A program made the translations under genes and the position numbers. Of a DNA stretch of 64,000 bases, positions 8,226 through 18,104 are shown one piece after another. Each line of letters starts with the position of its first letter. The first letter of the stretch is position 1. Source of the DNA: Proteus appendicitidis (GTDB lineage Bacteria; Pseudomonadota; Gammaproteobacteria; Enterobacterales; Enterobacteriaceae); NCBI RefSeq assembly GCF_030271835.1, contig NZ_CP127389.1, positions 3,880,001-3,944,000 on the forward strand, written 5' to 3'. The notes below the pieces were generated by a model. That model searched no databases. It saw only the letters and a program-made list of their open reading frames with translations, and was not told the origin of the DNA.

Positions 8226-10553
8226 ATGACTCCTCTCACTATAGGTCTTATCGGCAATCCTAATGCTGGTAAAACAACACTCTTTAATCAGTTAACAGGC
8301 TCTCGCCAACGTGTGGGTAACTGGGCGGGTGTAACGGTCGAACGCAAAGTTGGTCGTTTCACAACTGCAAATCATAAAATTGAGCTGGTCGATTTGCCCG
8401 GCACTTACTCTTTAACGACAATCTCAGAACAAACATCGCTTGATGAACAAATTGCCTGCCATTTTATTTTAAGTAATGAAGCAGACATGCTGATTAACGT
8501 GGTTGATGCATCAAATCTTGAGCGTAACCTCTATTTGACATTGCAACTACTAGAGCTTGGTATTCCGTGTATCGTGGCATTAAACATGCTCGACATTGCA
8601 GAACACCAAGATATGCAAATTGATATCAAGGCACTTTCAAAGCAACTGGGTTGCCCTGTTATTCCAATGGTTTCAACCAAAGCATCGGGAATTGATAAGC
8701 TCAAAGAAGCCATTGATACCTTCCCTGCTGAAAAGAAAAAACCACAAGAATTACTGACATCTTATCCGATATGGTTACTTAATGAAGTCGAGGCACTTGC
8801 TGAAAAAATTAATCACGATGAGTTTAATTTACAGCAACGTCGTTGGATGGCATTACAGTGCTTAGAGGGTGATATCTATACTCACCAACGTGCTCAAATC
8901 ACTAGTGACGATATCAAAACCATTCGCCAACGAATTCAAGACGAACATAACAATGAACCCGAATTAGTCATTGCTGATGCCCGTTATCAAAATATTGAGC
9001 GCATCTGCCATGCCGTGATTAATATGGAAGCCATTAAGCCTAATATCCTGACGCAAAATATCGATAAAGTGATATTAAACCGTTGGTTAGGTGTTCCTAT
9101 CTTCCTGTTTGTTATGTACTTAATGTTTGTGCTCGCAATTAACATTGGTGGTGCTTTACAGCCTGCTTTTGAAGGTGGCTCTGAAGCTATCTTTATCCAT
9201 GGTATTCAATGGATTGGTGCAACCTTTAACTTCCCTGAATGGCTGACCATTTTCCTTGCTCAAGGTATCGGTGGCGGTATTAATACGGTACTTCCATTAG
9301 TGCCACAAATCGGAATGATGTACCTGTTCTTATCTATTCTTGAAGACTCAGGTTATATGGCACGAGCTGCATTTGTAATGGACAGATTGATGCAGGCTCT
9401 GGGTTTACCGGGTAAATCATTCGTACCACTGATTGTCGGTTTTGGTTGTAACGTACCTTCCATTATGGGTGCGCGTACACTGGATGCACCAAGAGAACGC
9501 CTGATCACCGTATTGATGGCACCGTTTATGTCTTGTGGTGCACGTTTAGCTATCTTTGCTGTATTTGCTGCTGCTTTCTTTGGTAAAAATGGCGCAAGTG
9601 TTGTTTTCTCACTTTATCTTCTGGGTATTGTAGTTGCTATCCTCACAGGCTTACTGCTAAAACACACCATTATGCGTGGCGAAGCCTCACCTTTCGTGAT
9701 GGAGCTGCCAGTTTATCACGTTCCTCACCTAAAAACGTTGCTCATGCAAACATGGCAACGTCTAAAAGGCTTCGTGGTACGTGCAGGTAAAGTCATTATT
9801 ATTGCCAGTATGTTTATTGGTGCGCTAAACAGCTTTACCTTCTCAGGTAAACCTGCGGATAACATCAATGATTCTGCATTAGCGTCTGTCAGTAAAGTGA
9901 TCACACCATTACTGCAACCTATTGGTGTTCATAGTGATAACTGGCAAGCAACAGTTGGTTTAGTCACTGGTGCAATGGCGAAAGAAGTGGTAGTGGGAAC
10001 ATTAAATACCCTCTATACCGCAGAAAGCATTGTTAATGAGCCATTTGATCCTGAAGAATTCGACCTGTGGGGCGAAATTGGTGATGCCTTTGGTGAAACA
10101 TGGGATAGCTTAAAAGAAACCTTCACTCTCGCTGCGCTTTCTAATCCAATTGAAGCAAGCAAAGGTGATGGTGAAATGGATACCGGCACCATGGGCACCA
10201 TGGGCGCTAAATTTGGCTCAGGCGTTGCGGCATACAGCTACTTAATCTTTGTTTTACTGTATGTACCTTGCGTTTCAGTAATGGGTGCTATCGCCCGTGA
10301 AACAAGCCGTGGTTGGATGACTTTCTCTATCCTTTGGGGATTAAATATTGCTTACTCATTGGCAGCCCTGTTCTATCAAGTGGCAACCTTTAGTGAACAT
10401 CCACAAAGCAGCGGTATAACGATTGCAGCGGTGGTTATCTTCAACTTAATTTTATTTATCTTGTTGCGTAATGCGCGTAGTCGCCTAACAATTAACTTAA
10501 GCAATAAACCTTCATTATCAAAACAATGTTGTTCAAAAGGTAGTTGTCACTAA
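8226..10553 (+). CDS. feoB: Ferrous iron permease FeoB
   Basis: A 775-residue inner-membrane Fe(II) importer. The N-terminal G domain has G1 GNPNAGKTT (about residues 10-18) and G3 DLPGTYS, with a GDI helical domain after it. The membrane half carries the two Gate regions, with conserved cysteines in GFGCNVPS and MSCGARL. The C-terminus ends in a Cys-rich KQCCSKGSCH tail, as in enterobacterial FeoB. Length is normal for the family. It lies between feoA and feoC in one transcript. Confidence 0.97.
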   Translation: MTPLTIGLIGNPNAGKTTLFNQLTGSRQRVGNWAGVTVERKVGRFTTANHKIELVDLPGTYSLTTISEQTSLDEQIACHFILSNEADMLINVVDASNLERNLYLTLQLLELGIPCIVALNMLDIAEHQDMQIDIKALSKQLGCPVIPMVSTKASGIDKLKEAIDTFPAEKKKPQELLTSYPIWLLNEVEALAEKINHDEFNLQQRRWMALQCLEGDIYTHQRAQITSDDIKTIRQRIQDEHNNEPELVIADARYQNIERICHAVINMEAIKPNILTQNIDKVILNRWLGVPIFLFVMYLMFVLAINIGGALQPAFEGGSEAIFIHGIQWIGATFNFPEWLTIFLAQGIGGGINTVLPLVPQIGMMYLFLSILEDSGYMARAAFVMDRLMQALGLPGKSFVPLIVGFGCNVPSIMGARTLDAPRERLITVLMAPFMSCGARLAIFAVFAAAFFGKNGASVVFSLYLLGIVVAILTGLLLKHTIMRGEASPFVMELPVYHVPHLKTLLMQTWQRLKGFVVRAGKVIIIASMFIGALNSFTFSGKPADNINDSALASVSKVITPLLQPIGVHSDNWQATVGLVTGAMAKEVVVGTLNTLYTAESIVNEPFDPEEFDLWGEIGDAFGETWDSLKETFTLAALSNPIEASKGDGEMDTGTMGTMGAKFGSGVAAYSYLIFVLLYVPCVSVMGAIARETSRGWMTFSILWGLNIAYSLAALFYQVATFSEHPQSSGITIAAVVIFNLILFILLRNARSRLTINLSNKPSLSKQCCSKGSCH

Positions 10554-10572
10554 GTGACAAAGGAAAAGTAAG

Positions 10573-10803
10573 ATGGCAAGTCTGATAGAAGTACGTGATT
10601 GTATCGCCCTTAATGGTCGAGCCGATGCCCGTCTTATCAGCCATCAACTCAATATGCCTGAACCTTTGGTGCAAGCAATGTTAGAGCGGCTCACATTGAT
10701 GGGTAAGCTTGAAGAGGTGGATGTAGAAGATTGTCTCACAGGCAGTTGTAAAAGTTGCCCTGAAGCCACCGCATGCCAAACAAAGCTTTATCAATTACGT
10801 TAA
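10573..10803 (+). CDS. feoC: FeoC regulator of ferrous iron transport
   Basis: A 76-residue winged-helix protein. It keeps the four-cysteine cluster (CLTGSCKSCPEATAC) that binds an Fe-S cluster in homologues. FeoC is thought to stabilise FeoB or sense iron and oxygen. It starts 19 bases after feoB with a GGAAAAG ribosome site and ends the operon at the hairpin below. Confidence 0.92.
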   Translation: MASLIEVRDCIALNGRADARLISHQLNMPEPLVQAMLERLTLMGKLEEVDVEDCLTGSCKSCPEATACQTKLYQLR

Positions 10804-10830
10804 CTGTTTGTTAAATATCGCTTAAATGCA

Positions 10831-10862
10831 AAATCCCTTACCTTGGTAAGGGATTTTTTTTG
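10831..10862 (+). terminator. Terminator of feoABC
   Basis: Perfect 12-bp stem (AAATCCCTTACC / GGTAAGGGATTT) followed by a run of T, 27 bases after feoC. Confidence 0.9.
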
Positions 10863-10947
10863 TCTTATCGTTAATGATGCCATTTTTTATCTTCTTATTT
10901 ATTGGTTTACTTTTCTAATTATCCCATCATAATTCGATACTTAAACA

Positions 10948-10971
10948 AGACGTCGAGACGTCTTTACGTCC
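10948..10971. promoter_or_regulatory. Tandem MetJ boxes upstream of the OsmC-family gene
   Basis: Three consecutive 8-mers, AGACGTCG, AGACGTCT and TTACGTCC, match the met box AGACGTCT at 7, 8 and 5 positions in exact register. MetJ binds such tandem repeats cooperatively. The array ends 46 bases before the start codon, a normal place for an operator. Confidence 0.8.
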
Positions 10972-11017
10972 AAAATGAAATTATACACATCGATCATTCT
11001 TATAAGGATAATAGATT

Positions 11018-11476
11018 ATGCCGATAACTGAATTTTCATCGATTGTTACCAGTGGTGATCAAGGTGGGTTACAGATGCAATGTGCCTCACGTCAATTTCA
11101 ATTTCTCCTTGATGAACCTCCATCATTAGGTGGACAAGACAGTGCAATGAACCCCGTTGAAGCACTATTAGGTACACTAGGGGCGTGTAAGGGCATTGTT
11201 GCAAAAAGCTTTTCGCGTATGCACGATATCAAGCTTGAAAATATTCGTATTGAAGTCAGAGGAGAATTAGATACCGATGGTTTTATGGGGAAAAATAAAC
11301 AAGCCAAAATAGGTTTTAGTAAAATTACCACTCATTTCTTTATTCAGGCAGACAATAGCGAAGAAGAAATTGCTGAATTTATCGCCTTTATTGAGCGAAC
11401 TTGTCCTGTCTTTGACACAATCAAAAATCCACCGATTTGTGAAACTTCATACAGTATTGAAAATGTAATGGCGTAA
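11018..11476 (+). CDS. OsmC/Ohr-family protein
   Basis: A 152-residue protein of the OsmC superfamily, which includes thiol peroxidases that reduce organic hydroperoxides. Two conserved cysteines are visible, one in LGACKGIVAKSF and one in ERTCPVFDTI, as expected for a redox-active pair. It is not OsmC or Ohr themselves and is closer to the YhfA-type branch. The MetJ boxes upstream suggest it belongs to the methionine regulon, hinting at a role in sulfur metabolism or its oxidative by-products. It converges on bioH. Confidence 0.8.
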   Translation: MPITEFSSIVTSGDQGGLQMQCASRQFQFLLDEPPSLGGQDSAMNPVEALLGTLGACKGIVAKSFSRMHDIKLENIRIEVRGELDTDGFMGKNKQAKIGFSKITTHFFIQADNSEEEIAEFIAFIERTCPVFDTIKNPPICETSYSIENVMA

Positions 11477-11486
11477 GAAAAATACG

Positions 11487-11512
11487 ACTGCCCCCTATTT
11501 GGGGCAGTTATT
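11487..11512. terminator. Possible bidirectional terminator between OsmC-family gene and bioH
   Basis: Perfect 8-bp GC-rich stem (ACTGCCCC / GGGGCAGT) with a six-base loop between two convergent genes. The T tail is poor on the plus strand; on the minus strand the stem is followed by TCGTATTTTTC. Confidence 0.55.
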
Positions 11513-11522
11513 GATAAATGGA

Positions 11523-12293
11523 TTACTTAAGAGAACAAGCATTAATTAACGCTTGCGTAAATTCATCGGGATGCGAAATAAACGGAGCATGCGCGGCATT
11601 ACGGAAAATAACAGAAGGTGATTGAGGATAAATAGCATCTAATAATCCAGCTACTTTTCGTGGCACTACGCCATCTAAATAACCATAAAAACGAATAAAA
11701 GGACAACGCAACGCTTTCAATTCTTCTCGTAAATCTTCCGTTCTCAAAATTTCTAATCCACCATTAAGCACTTCAACAGTAGGTAGTGGTTGTTCTAATA
11801 CCATTGATTTTAATGCTTTCATATCTTCACGGGCGCTTTTTGTACCTAATGTTTGTAGCGCTAAAAAGCGTTCAACGGTGCGATGAAAATTCTCATTTAA
11901 TTGCTGCTCAAAGCCTTTTAAAACCTCAGGTTTGATACCCGGCCAATCATTATGAGCGCCAAAGCAAGGCGAAGATGCCACCGAAATCAAGGCTTGTACA
12001 TGATTGGGATTATCTAACACCACACGGCTCGCCACTAATCCACCTAAAGACCAACCTAACCAAATTGCATTTTCAGGGGCGTTGGCAAAAACAATTTCTG
12101 CCATCTCTTTTAATGTCAGAGCAGGAAAACCTTGGCTACGACCATAGCCCGGTAAATCAACAAGATGCAATGTAAAATGCGAGCTTAATCGAGGTATTAA
12201 TGATTGCCAAACCTGTGCATTCAACCCCCACCCATGTAATAGCACAAGATCTGTTTTTCCTTCACCGATTGTCTGCCAATACAATTTATTCAT
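11523..12293 (-). CDS. bioH: Pimeloyl-ACP methyl ester carboxylesterase BioH
   Basis: A 256-residue alpha/beta hydrolase that frees pimeloyl-ACP from its methyl ester in biotin synthesis. The nucleophile elbow GWSLGG (Ser about 82), the acid in YGYLDGVVP and the histidine in [11 protein letters not shown] form the expected triad, and the oxyanion HGWGLN loop is present. Length matches E. coli BioH. It is divergent from gntX, the same arrangement as in E. coli. Confidence 0.93.
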   Translation of the reverse strand: MNKLYWQTIGEGKTDLVLLHGWGLNAQVWQSLIPRLSSHFTLHLVDLPGYGRSQGFPALTLKEMAEIVFANAPENAIWLGWSLGGLVASRVVLDNPNHVQALISVASSPCFGAHNDWPGIKPEVLKGFEQQLNENFHRTVERFLALQTLGTKSAREDMKALKSMVLEQPLPTVEVLNGGLEILRTEDLREELKALRCPFIRFYGYLDGVVPRKVAGLLDAIYPQSPSVIFRNAAHAPFISHPDEFTQALINACSLK

Positions 12294-12329
12294 TGTTATG
12301 CTCTCTTTTCTTTTACAAGGATGTTCATT

Positions 12330-13022
12330 ATGTGGATAACAATAGCAGGATATTGTTGGTTATGTCGTCAACCCTTACATTATGATACTAAAGGTATTTG
12401 CTCGAGTTGTATTCGCTATTTACCTAAACAGCATCATCGTTGCCCATGCTGTTTATATCCCTCATCCCACTCTATGATGCTATGTGGACGCTGCTTACAA
12501 TCGCCTCCACCATGGAAACAGATGTTGACAGTCACTGACTATCAACCACCATTAAATAAATTATTACACCTTTATAAATACCAACCTCGCCCTCAAATAG
12601 CGTTATGTCTTGCACGACTTTTTCTCTTGCGATGGCTTGCACATCGACGAGAAAATTTGGTGCAGAAACCTGACAGAATTATTAGCGTTCCTTCACATCG
12701 TCATCGCCGTTGGTCTAGAGGCTTTGAGCAAGTAGAAGCTATCGCTAAGCCTTTGGCAAGGTGGCTAAATTGTGCTTATCAACCTGATACCCTGATAAGA
12801 ACTCGTGCTACACTGGTGCAAACGCATCTTAATGCCAAGCAAAGGCAACAAAATTTAAAGAATGCATTTGTATTAAATAACACAGTGTCGGTATCAGGGA
12901 AAAATCTGGCACTAATTGATGATGTTATCACTACAGGTGCGACATTAAAGAGCATTATACCCTTGTTATTTCGTGCGGGAGCACGCTCTGTTGAGGTATG
13001 GGCGATTTGTCGAACCTTGTAG
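12330..13022 (+). CDS. gntX: ComF-family phosphoribosyltransferase-like protein GntX
   Basis: A 230-residue cytosolic protein linked in E. coli to use of DNA as a nutrient. It opens with a zinc-finger-like set of CxxC pairs (CWLC, CSSC, CPCC, CGRC) and ends with a phosphoribosyltransferase-type PRPP loop, [15 protein letters not shown] 12330 fits the family start (M-x-x-x-x-G-x-CWLC) and lies nine bases after AAGG; the ATG at 12321 is too close to that site. Enzymatic activity has not been shown for the family. Confidence 0.9.
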   Translation: MWITIAGYCWLCRQPLHYDTKGICSSCIRYLPKQHHRCPCCLYPSSHSMMLCGRCLQSPPPWKQMLTVTDYQPPLNKLLHLYKYQPRPQIALCLARLFLLRWLAHRRENLVQKPDRIISVPSHRHRRWSRGFEQVEAIAKPLARWLNCAYQPDTLIRTRATLVQTHLNAKQRQQNLKNAFVLNNTVSVSGKNLALIDDVITTGATLKSIIPLLFRAGARSVEVWAICRTL

Positions 13023-13082
13023 TTAACCGCCAATTGGGCGTATGATAACCAACCAGAACAGTCAACTATTGAGCAAGACGAT

Positions 13083-13661
13083 ATGATTATTATTACTGAT
13101 GCCGCACAGGCGCATTTTGCCAAACTACTGGCTAACCAAGAACCCAACACCCAAATCCGTGTATTTGTTATCAATCCGGGTACACCTAATGCTGAATGTG
13201 GCGTTTCGTATTGCCCACCTGATGCCGTAGAGCCAAACGATACTGAAATTAAGTTCGAAAAACTTTCTGCGTATGTTGATGACATCAGCGCGCCTTTCTT
13301 AGAAGATGCGGAAATTGACTTTGTCACTGACCAACTTGGCTCACAATTAACCCTGAAAGCACCTAACGCAAAAATGCGTAAAGTCGATGCTGATGCACCG
13401 TTAATTGAACGCGTAGAATACGTACTACAATCACAAATTAACCCACAATTAGCGGGCCATGGTGGTCGCGTTAGCCTCATGGAAATCACTGAAGATGGTT
13501 ATGCTATCTTACAATTCGGTGGTGGTTGTAACGGTTGTTCAATGATTGATGTCACATTAAAAGATGGTATCGAAAAAGAACTGTTAAACCTGTTCCCAGA
13601 AGAGTTAAAAGGTGTGAAAGATTTAACTGAACACCAACGCGGTGAACACTCCTACTACTGA
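13083..13661 (+). CDS. nfuA: Fe-S biogenesis protein NfuA
   Basis: A 192-residue Fe-S carrier that delivers [4Fe-4S] clusters to apo-proteins under stress. The N-terminal half is a degenerate A-type domain and the C-terminal Nfu domain carries the cluster motif GGGCNGCSM. Full length and close to E. coli NfuA. It follows gntX by 60 bases. Confidence 0.95.
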   Translation: MIIITDAAQAHFAKLLANQEPNTQIRVFVINPGTPNAECGVSYCPPDAVEPNDTEIKFEKLSAYVDDISAPFLEDAEIDFVTDQLGSQLTLKAPNAKMRKVDADAPLIERVEYVLQSQINPQLAGHGGRVSLMEITEDGYAILQFGGGCNGCSMIDVTLKDGIEKELLNLFPEELKGVKDLTEHQRGEHSYY

Positions 13662-13842
13662 TATCTCTCAGTATCACATCCCCTATGGTACTCACCTGCA
13701 CTGATATCATGGGGGATTTGTTTATTAAAATAATCATTTACAAAGTGTAACGTCATCTTTACCGATTTGACGTTATGATAAATGTATCGTTCTCTCGCTC
13801 AGAACAAATAAATCAATTAACAATATAATAAATAAGACAATT

Positions 13843-14169
13843 ATGGATAAGTTTCAATTTCTCAGCATTGAACAAGCCTATCAATTCTGGACATCTCAAT
13901 CGGCGATATTAGTTGATGTTAGAGATCCTCAGAGTTATCGCATGGGTCATGCTACCGGCGCATTTCATCTCACCAATGATACGCTAAACACATTTTTACA
14001 AAATGCTGATTTTGATGTGCCTGTTATGGTGATGTGTTATCACGGCCATAGCAGCCAAGGCGCAGCTCAATATCTGGTCAATATGGGCTTTGAAACCGTT
14101 TATAGTGTTAACGGTGGTTTTGAAGCATGGCTAAGAGAGTTTCCACAAGCGACAACTTCTCTGCAATAA
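13843..14169 (+). CDS. glpE: Thiosulfate sulfurtransferase GlpE
   Basis: A 108-residue single-domain rhodanese. The active-site loop CYHGHSS holds the catalytic cysteine (about residue 66). It transfers sulfane sulfur from thiosulfate to cyanide or thioredoxin in vitro. First of glpE-glpG-glpR, with glpG starting 19 bases downstream. Confidence 0.93.
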   Translation: MDKFQFLSIEQAYQFWTSQSAILVDVRDPQSYRMGHATGAFHLTNDTLNTFLQNADFDVPVMVMCYHGHSSQGAAQYLVNMGFETVYSVNGGFEAWLREFPQATTSLQ

Positions 14170-14188
14170 CTACAGATGAGTTTTATTA

Positions 14189-15028
14189 ATGATCCACATT
14201 ATTACGCTTTCTAACCCTCAAGCAGCTGATTTGTTTGTCAATTACATGGCAACAAAAGGCGTGAGAATTCACGCAAAAAATGAAAATCAGCAGATCTCAC
14301 TTTGGTTAGAAGACCAACATCAGTTGGATGTGGTTGAAAAAGAACTAAATACTTTTTTACGTGAGCCTTTTCACCCACGTTACCAAGCCGCAAGTTGGCA
14401 AACTGGTGATCCGAAAAATACTGGTATCAAATATCGCCCCGCTTTTTCAATAAAAAATATGGTGCAACGATCAGGACCATTAACGGTACTGGTAGTCATT
14501 TTATGTGTCCTGATTTTTATTTGGCAACAAGCGGTCGGCGATTATGACGTTATGCTCCATCTAGCATGGCCTTATAACGAGAGCCTGAACTTTGAAGTTT
14601 GGCGCTATATCACCCCTGCGTTTGTTCACTTCTCACTAATGCATATCGCCTTTAACCTTGCCATGTGGTGGTATCTCGCAAGTCAAACAGAGCAGCGATT
14701 AGGCACGGGTAAGTTATTTGTCATCATGCTCGTTTCTGCGCTCTTTAGTAATTGGGCGCAATCACTGTTTACAAACTCCAACTTTGGGGGGCTTTCTGGT
14801 GTTGTTTACGCATTAATTGGCTATGTAGGCTTAACCGGAATATATAACCCCAAAAAGGGAATAGGCGCTCCAACAGGCTTACTCGTCTTTTCGATTTTGT
14901 GGATTGTTGCGGGTTATATGGGCGTTTTAGGTGACTCTATCGGAAATACTGCACATTTTGCAGGCTTGCTTATCGGCTTATTGATGGCTTTGTGGGATAA
15001 TCGACATCAATTATCTCGTAGATCATAA
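14189..15028 (+). CDS. glpG: Rhomboid intramembrane protease GlpG
   Basis: A 279-residue inner-membrane serine protease. An N-terminal cytosolic domain is followed by six membrane segments. The catalytic serine is in GGLSGVVYAL and the histidine in NTAHFAGLLIGL, with the HxxxN motif in HIAFNLAMW, so the dyad and oxyanion residues are intact. E. coli GlpG cleaves orphan membrane proteins. Middle gene of glpEGR. Confidence 0.95.
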   Translation: MIHIITLSNPQAADLFVNYMATKGVRIHAKNENQQISLWLEDQHQLDVVEKELNTFLREPFHPRYQAASWQTGDPKNTGIKYRPAFSIKNMVQRSGPLTVLVVILCVLIFIWQQAVGDYDVMLHLAWPYNESLNFEVWRYITPAFVHFSLMHIAFNLAMWWYLASQTEQRLGTGKLFVIMLVSALFSNWAQSLFTNSNFGGLSGVVYALIGYVGLTGIYNPKKGIGAPTGLLVFSILWIVAGYMGVLGDSIGNTAHFAGLLIGLLMALWDNRHQLSRRS

Positions 15029-15066
15029 TAAAATTAACATGATATTTTTAACATTAGGGGATACCT

Positions 15067-15825
15067 GTGAAGCAAACGCAACGACATGATGCCATCATTG
15101 AACTGGTACGCCTACAAGGCTATGTCAGCACTGAAGAATTGGTGGAGCATTTTGAAGTCAGCCCACAGACAATCCGACGTGATTTAAATGAATTAGCGGA
15201 AAAGAACAAAATCCAACGTCACCACGGTGGCGCGGCATTACCTTCAAGCTCCGTGAATACCGCTTACCATGATCGTAAAATTATGTGGTCTGATGAAAAA
15301 TCACGTATCGCACAACGAGTCGCAAGCTTAATTCCTGATGGTGCAACACTGTTTATTGATATCGGCACAACACCTGAAGCTGTCGCACATGCATTAATTA
15401 ACCACAAAAACCTACGTATCGTGACCAACAACCTCAATGTGGCAACGTTACTGATGGGCAAAGAAGACTTTCGCTTAATTCTGGCGGGTGGTGAAGTGCG
15501 TACACGAGATGGCGGCATTGTCGGTGAAGCCACGCTGGATTTTATCTCTCAATTCCGTCTTGATTACGGTATTTTAGGGATAAGCGGTATTGATATGGAT
15601 GGTTCTCTACTTGAGTTTGATTACCATGAAGTTCGCACTAAACGCGCAATTATCGAAAATTCACGCTGTGTAATGTTGGTGACTGACCATTCTAAGTTTG
15701 GTCGTAATGCGATGGTGAATTTAGGTAATATGAATCTGATCGATTACTTATTTACCGATCAAGAACCGCCAGCAGGGATCCAAAAAATTGTTGAGCAGCA
15801 CAACGTTCAACTCGAATTATGTTAA
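15067..15825 (+). CDS. glpR: Glycerol-3-phosphate regulon repressor GlpR
   Basis: A 252-residue DeoR-family repressor released from DNA by glycerol-3-phosphate. The N-terminal HTH has the DeoR signature (VSTEELVEHFEVSPQTIRRDLNEL region, about residues 19-42) and the C-terminal domain is the sugar-phosphate sensor with DIGTTPEAV and GGEVRTRDGG. The start is GTG 15067 preceded by AGGGGAT. Its likely target is the operator before glpD, about 250 bases downstream. Confidence 0.94.
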   Translation: MKQTQRHDAIIELVRLQGYVSTEELVEHFEVSPQTIRRDLNELAEKNKIQRHHGGAALPSSSVNTAYHDRKIMWSDEKSRIAQRVASLIPDGATLFIDIGTTPEAVAHALINHKNLRIVTNNLNVATLLMGKEDFRLILAGGEVRTRDGGIVGEATLDFISQFRLDYGILGISGIDMDGSLLEFDYHEVRTKRAIIENSRCVMLVTDHSKFGRNAMVNLGNMNLIDYLFTDQEPPAGIQKIVEQHNVQLELC

Positions 15826-15840
15826 TTAAATAAAATCCTC

Positions 15841-15870
15841 AAAAAGTACCTTATCAGGTACTTTTTTTTC
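15841..15870 (+). terminator. Terminator after glpR
   Basis: Perfect 10-bp stem (AAAAAGTACC / GGTACTTTTT), six-base loop and long T tract, 15 bases after the stop. Confidence 0.9.
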
Positions 15871-16081
15871 GCCTTTTTTCTCCTAAATACTGACTAACTC
15901 ATTCTATTTACTCTCTTTTTAATCCATTCCTGCTCTTTTTTTATTAATACATTAACAATGTTGCTTATTTTTAATAAGCCCACAAAACATATGGATATGA
16001 TAATAAATTGTTACCCATATCACGCGGTTATGTTTTTTATCAGTTATATAGTTGGCATTTTCATCAAACTTCATTACAATT

Positions 16082-16099
16082 ATGAGCGAAAACGAACAT
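16082..16099. promoter_or_regulatory. GlpR operator upstream of glpD
   Basis: ATGAGCGAAAACGAACAT matches 15 of 18 positions of the idealised GlpR palindrome ATGTTCGATAACGAACAT. It lies 36 bases before glpD. The remaining glpR-glpD gap of about 300 bases shows no other clear element. Confidence 0.75.
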
Positions 16100-16134
16100 T
16101 AAAGAATTGTTTCGCGCATTCGTAGGAGGATGTT

Positions 16135-17628
16135 ATGAAAACTCAAGACTTGATTGTCATCGGCGGCGGAATAAACGGCGCTGGAATTGCGGCGGATGCA
16201 GCTGGCCGAGGCCTTTCAGTACTTATGCTGGAAGCTCAAGACTTAGCAAGTGCGACATCTTCCGCAAGCTCTAAACTTATTCATGGTGGTTTACGTTATC
16301 TAGAACACTACGAGTTTCGCTTAGTCAGCGAAGCTCTGGCAGAGCGTGAAGTGTTATTACGCTTAGCACCACATATTGCATTTCCAATGCGTTTCCGCCT
16401 GCCACACCAACCACACTTACGCCCAGCGTGGATGATCCGTATTGGCCTATTCCTTTATGATCATTTAGGAAAACGTGTCAGCCTACCAAGCAGTAAAGGC
16501 ATTAAATTTGGTGCAAACTCTGTTTTAAAACCAGAATTAACACGCGGTTTTGAATATTCAGACTGTTGGGTTGATGATGCACGTTTAGTGGTACTCAACG
16601 CACAAGAAATCGTTCGTCGTGGCGGTGAAGTACGCACACGAACTAAAGTTACTCGTGCTTGGCGTGAAAATAATTTATGGATGGTAGAAGCACAGGATTT
16701 ACGTACTGGTGAAACATCGCTCTATCAATCAAAAGCACTTGTCAATGCGGCTGGCCCTTGGGTTAAAACACTGTTTGATGAAGGCTTAAAACTGAAATCA
16801 CCTTATGGTATCCGTTTAATTAAAGGTAGCCATATTGTTATTCCTCGCGCTCATAACGAACCACAAGCTTATATTTTGCAAAACGAAGATAACCGTATTG
16901 TCTTCGTTATTCCTTGGATGGATGAGTTTTCCATCATCGGTACGACGGATGTTGAATATAAAGGCGATCCTAAAGATGTCGCGATTGATGACAACGAAGT
17001 TCAGTATTTACTGAAAGTCTATAACGATCACTTTAAAAAGCAGTTAACCAAAGAAGATGTGGTTTGGAATTACTCTGGTGTGCGTCCATTATGTGACGAC
17101 GAATCAGATTCACCACAAGCAATTACCCGTGATTACACCTTAGATGTTCACGATGATAATGGCCAAACACCTCTGTTATCCGTATTTGGTGGTAAATTAA
17201 CGACTTATCGTAAATTAGGCGAACACGCTGTTGATAAGCTCACTGCTTACTTCCCTAACATGGGTAAAGCATGGACTAAAAATGGTCAATTACCAGGCGG
17301 TAATTTAGAAGGTTGTGATCGTGATGGTTATTCACGTTTAATTCGCCAACGTCACCCTTGGTTACCAGAAGCGCTGGCATTACGTTTTGCACGTACTTAT
17401 GGTAGCAACACGGAATTACTGCTTGAAGGCATTACTGATTTAGCAGGCATGGGCGAAAACTTCGGTCATAACCTGTATGAAGCAGAATTACGTTATTTAG
17501 TGAAACAAGAATGGGTTATCGAAGTTGATGATGCTATTTGGCGTCGTACTAAACTCGGCATGTGGCTAAATGACGAACAAAAACAACGTATTGCCCAATG
17601 GTTAGCAGCTAATACTCAAAATTCATAA
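16135..17628 (+). CDS. glpD: Aerobic glycerol-3-phosphate dehydrogenase GlpD
   Basis: A 497-residue FAD enzyme on the inner membrane that oxidises glycerol-3-phosphate to dihydroxyacetone phosphate and passes electrons to ubiquinone. The FAD motif GGGINGAGIAADAAGRG stands at the N-terminus and SSASSKLIHGGLRYLE follows, both diagnostic. AGGAGG precedes the ATG. Unlike E. coli, where glpEGR is divergent, here it follows glpR in the same direction, but with its own promoter region and terminator. Confidence 0.96.
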   Translation: MKTQDLIVIGGGINGAGIAADAAGRGLSVLMLEAQDLASATSSASSKLIHGGLRYLEHYEFRLVSEALAEREVLLRLAPHIAFPMRFRLPHQPHLRPAWMIRIGLFLYDHLGKRVSLPSSKGIKFGANSVLKPELTRGFEYSDCWVDDARLVVLNAQEIVRRGGEVRTRTKVTRAWRENNLWMVEAQDLRTGETSLYQSKALVNAAGPWVKTLFDEGLKLKSPYGIRLIKGSHIVIPRAHNEPQAYILQNEDNRIVFVIPWMDEFSIIGTTDVEYKGDPKDVAIDDNEVQYLLKVYNDHFKKQLTKEDVVWNYSGVRPLCDDESDSPQAITRDYTLDVHDDNGQTPLLSVFGGKLTTYRKLGEHAVDKLTAYFPNMGKAWTKNGQLPGGNLEGCDRDGYSRLIRQRHPWLPEALALRFARTYGSNTELLLEGITDLAGMGENFGHNLYEAELRYLVKQEWVIEVDDAIWRRTKLGMWLNDEQKQRIAQWLAANTQNS

Positions 17629-17680
17629 GAGTAGTCATACTATTCTCTGACTCTGTTCGATGTTTTTATTAGCAATTTTT

Positions 17681-17710
17681 GTGGCGCCTAATACCGCGCC
17701 ACTTTTTTTT
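17681..17710 (+). terminator. Terminator after glpD
   Basis: GTGGCGC / GCGCCAC stem, eight-base loop, then eight T. Confidence 0.9.
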
Positions 17711-17750
17711 GCTTTTTTATATCAAAACCATAAAACATTTTAATTAACAG

Positions 17751-18104
17751 CTAGTTAAGCTGTTTTTCTAGAAAAGCCTTTAATACGGTAGCATTATTTT
17801 GTTGCTCATCTTTTCCTGAATAAAGTAATACCAAAGGTTTCTCTTTTGCTATCGCAACAAGCGATTGCCAATGTTCTGGTGCAGACATTAATTCTTGAAG
17901 GTAACGTTGAGTAAACTCAGCAAAATCACCACCTCCCCCATGAAACCATTTTCGTAATTCAGTCGAAGGCGCGACGTCTTTATTCCACTCATCATAATGA
18001 AATTCTGTCTTTTTTACGCCTCTCGGCCACAATCTATCGACTAATACGCGATAACCTTCATGCATTCCGTCTTTATCACCATAAACACGTTTACAAGTGA
18101 TCAT
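17751..18104 (-). CDS. DUF488 (YeaO-like) protein
   Basis: A 117-residue cytosolic protein of the YeaO branch of DUF488: R-x-Y, then YRVLVDRLWPRGVKK, WNKDVAPSTELRKWF and LLYSGKDEQQNNA are the family landmarks. No biochemical role is established. ATG 18104 is chosen because GGGAGG stands just before it, and the five extra upstream residues lack a ribosome site. Single gene, convergent with glpD. Confidence 0.85.
   Translation of the reverse strand: MITCKRVYGDKDGMHEGYRVLVDRLWPRGVKKTEFHYDEWNKDVAPSTELRKWFHGGGGDFAEFTQRYLQELMSAPEHWQSLVAIAKEKPLVLLYSGKDEQQNNATVLKAFLEKQLN

Noticed and set aside
12779..13489. 236-codon minus-strand frame across gntX and nfuA
   Set aside because: Antisense to two well-conserved genes; Ser/Cys-rich translation without recognisable domain.
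13665..13730. Possible terminator after nfuA
   Set aside because: ATCCCC and GGGGGAT are present but about 28 bases apart, with a poor stem between; too weak to call.
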